In this document: one piece after another, positions 14,040 through 14,384 of the stretch | Layout: each line of letters begins with the position of its first letter | Position numbering within the stretch: the stretch's first letter is position 1 | Assembly: GCA_014377915.1 (NCBI GenBank) | Contig: JACMOT010000583.1 | Location: 1-14,384 of the forward strand | Reading direction: 5' to 3' | DNA: 14,384 bases | Source of the DNA: Tardiphaga sp. | Lineage (GTDB): Bacteria > Pseudomonadota > Alphaproteobacteria > Rhizobiales > Xanthobacteraceae | The notes under the pieces: model-generated | What the model saw: only the letters and a program-made list of their open reading frames with translations | Told to the model about the DNA's origin: nothing | Database searches by the model: none | Position numbers and translations under genes: made by a program

Positions 14040-14055
14040 TGGCACGAACCTTGCG
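14040..14055 (+). promoter_or_regulatory. Sigma-54 (RpoN) promoter
   Basis: TGGCACG-AACC-TTGC matches the -24/-12 consensus TGGCACG-N4-TTGCW in every position except the last base (G). GG (14041-14042) and GC (14053-14054) are exactly 10 bases apart, the required spacing. It lies 41 bases before the ATG of the binding-protein gene, a fitting leader length. Confidence 0.75.
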
Positions 14056-14096
14056 AAGACTTCTCCAGAAATGCCCCTCATGCGCTGGAGACATCG

Positions 14097-14384
14097 ATGA
14101 AGCGTCGTGATTTTCTGAAGACGGTGACGGGCGTCGCAGCCAGCGCCATGGTGCCGGCTCCGGCGATCTTTTCCGCCGCGAAGGCCGATGCCCGCTCGGA
14201 GACGCTGCTGATCGTCTCCGAAAGCGGCCCCAACAATCTCGACATCATGGGCGTCGGCACCAACGTGCCGGGCTACGAGGTGTCGTGGAATTGCTATGAC
14301 CGGCTGATCACCCACAAGATGAAGGCCGGCCCCGGCGGCGTGCCCTATTACGACCGCGACAAGATCAAGGGCGAACTCGCCGAG
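14097..14384 (+). CDS. Family 5 (peptide/nickel type) ABC binding protein, N-terminal part
   Basis: Only the first 96 residues are inside the window. The N-terminus KRRDFLK followed by a moderately hydrophobic segment ending near FSAAKA fits a twin-arginine (Tat) signal, so the protein is probably exported folded. The mature start, ETLLIVSESGPNNLDIMGVG and then GYEVSWNCYDRLITH, is typical of SBP_bac_5 proteins such as DppA, OppA and related binders, where the first strand leads into a P/G-N-x-LD segment and an N-x-YD-x-L helix. GGAG (14087-14090) is 6 bases before the ATG at 14097. A sigma-54 promoter precedes it. Permease and ATPase genes would be expected to the right, outside the window. 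The ligand is not predictable. Confidence 0.82.
   Translation, partial: MKRRDFLKTVTGVAASAMVPAPAIFSAAKADARSETLLIVSESGPNNLDIMGVGTNVPGYEVSWNCYDRLITHKMKAGPGGVPYYDRDKIKGELAE

Overview
The window looks like chromosome from a GC-rich alphaproteobacterium, most likely of the Bradyrhizobium/Rhodopseudomonas group. That is an inference from protein resemblance (LivK-type binding proteins, a beta-keto acid cleavage enzyme, a receptor-exbB-exbD-tonB cluster), from codon use and from GC-rich third positions. No rRNA, tRNA, CRISPR array, insertion sequence or phage gene is visible.

Layout. (1) 1-1126, minus: N-terminal part of a membrane sensor protein with a HAMP domain, divergent from (2) 1340-2659, plus: a UgpB-like periplasmic binding protein. 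Their shared 213-base gap carries two clear inverted repeats. (3) 2846-4126, plus: a LivK-type binding protein, separated by a strong bidirectional hairpin (4141-4176) from (4) 4179-5063, minus: a BKACE (DUF849) enzyme, which lies downstream of (5) 5157-5834, minus: a GntR/FCD regulator. (6) 6038-7189 and 7228-7668, plus: a second LivK-type binding protein followed closely by a type II dehydroquinase (AroQ) homologue with two active-site substitutions. The GntR gene and this pair are divergent. The gap between them holds a perfect palindrome of GntR-operator form (5906-5922) and a second perfect palindrome (5882-5895). (7) 7731-12071, minus: a TonB uptake cluster in the order receptor, exbB, exbD, tonB. 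The tonB frame is broken by an in-frame TAG just after its membrane anchor. A Fur-type palindrome and tandem TGCxAx hexamers lie upstream of the receptor. (8) 12250-13812, plus: a TPR-methyltransferase fusion, divergent from the receptor. (9) 14097-window end, plus: the start of a family 5 (peptide/nickel type) binding protein with a twin-arginine-like signal, preceded by a near-consensus sigma-54 promoter.

How the genes may work together. Regions 3-6 read as a small uptake and catabolic locus under GntR control. It has two binding proteins without permeases or ATPases, an acyl-CoA-forming BKACE enzyme and a dehydroquinase-like enzyme. This gene set with the altered AroQ is the best candidate for an undescribed function. 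Region 7 is an outer-membrane import system, probably for a metal or metal complex, whose energy transducer is interrupted in this sequence. Region 1-2 could be a sensor with a periplasmic co-sensor. Assignments of ligands are inference; the families are seen in the sequence.
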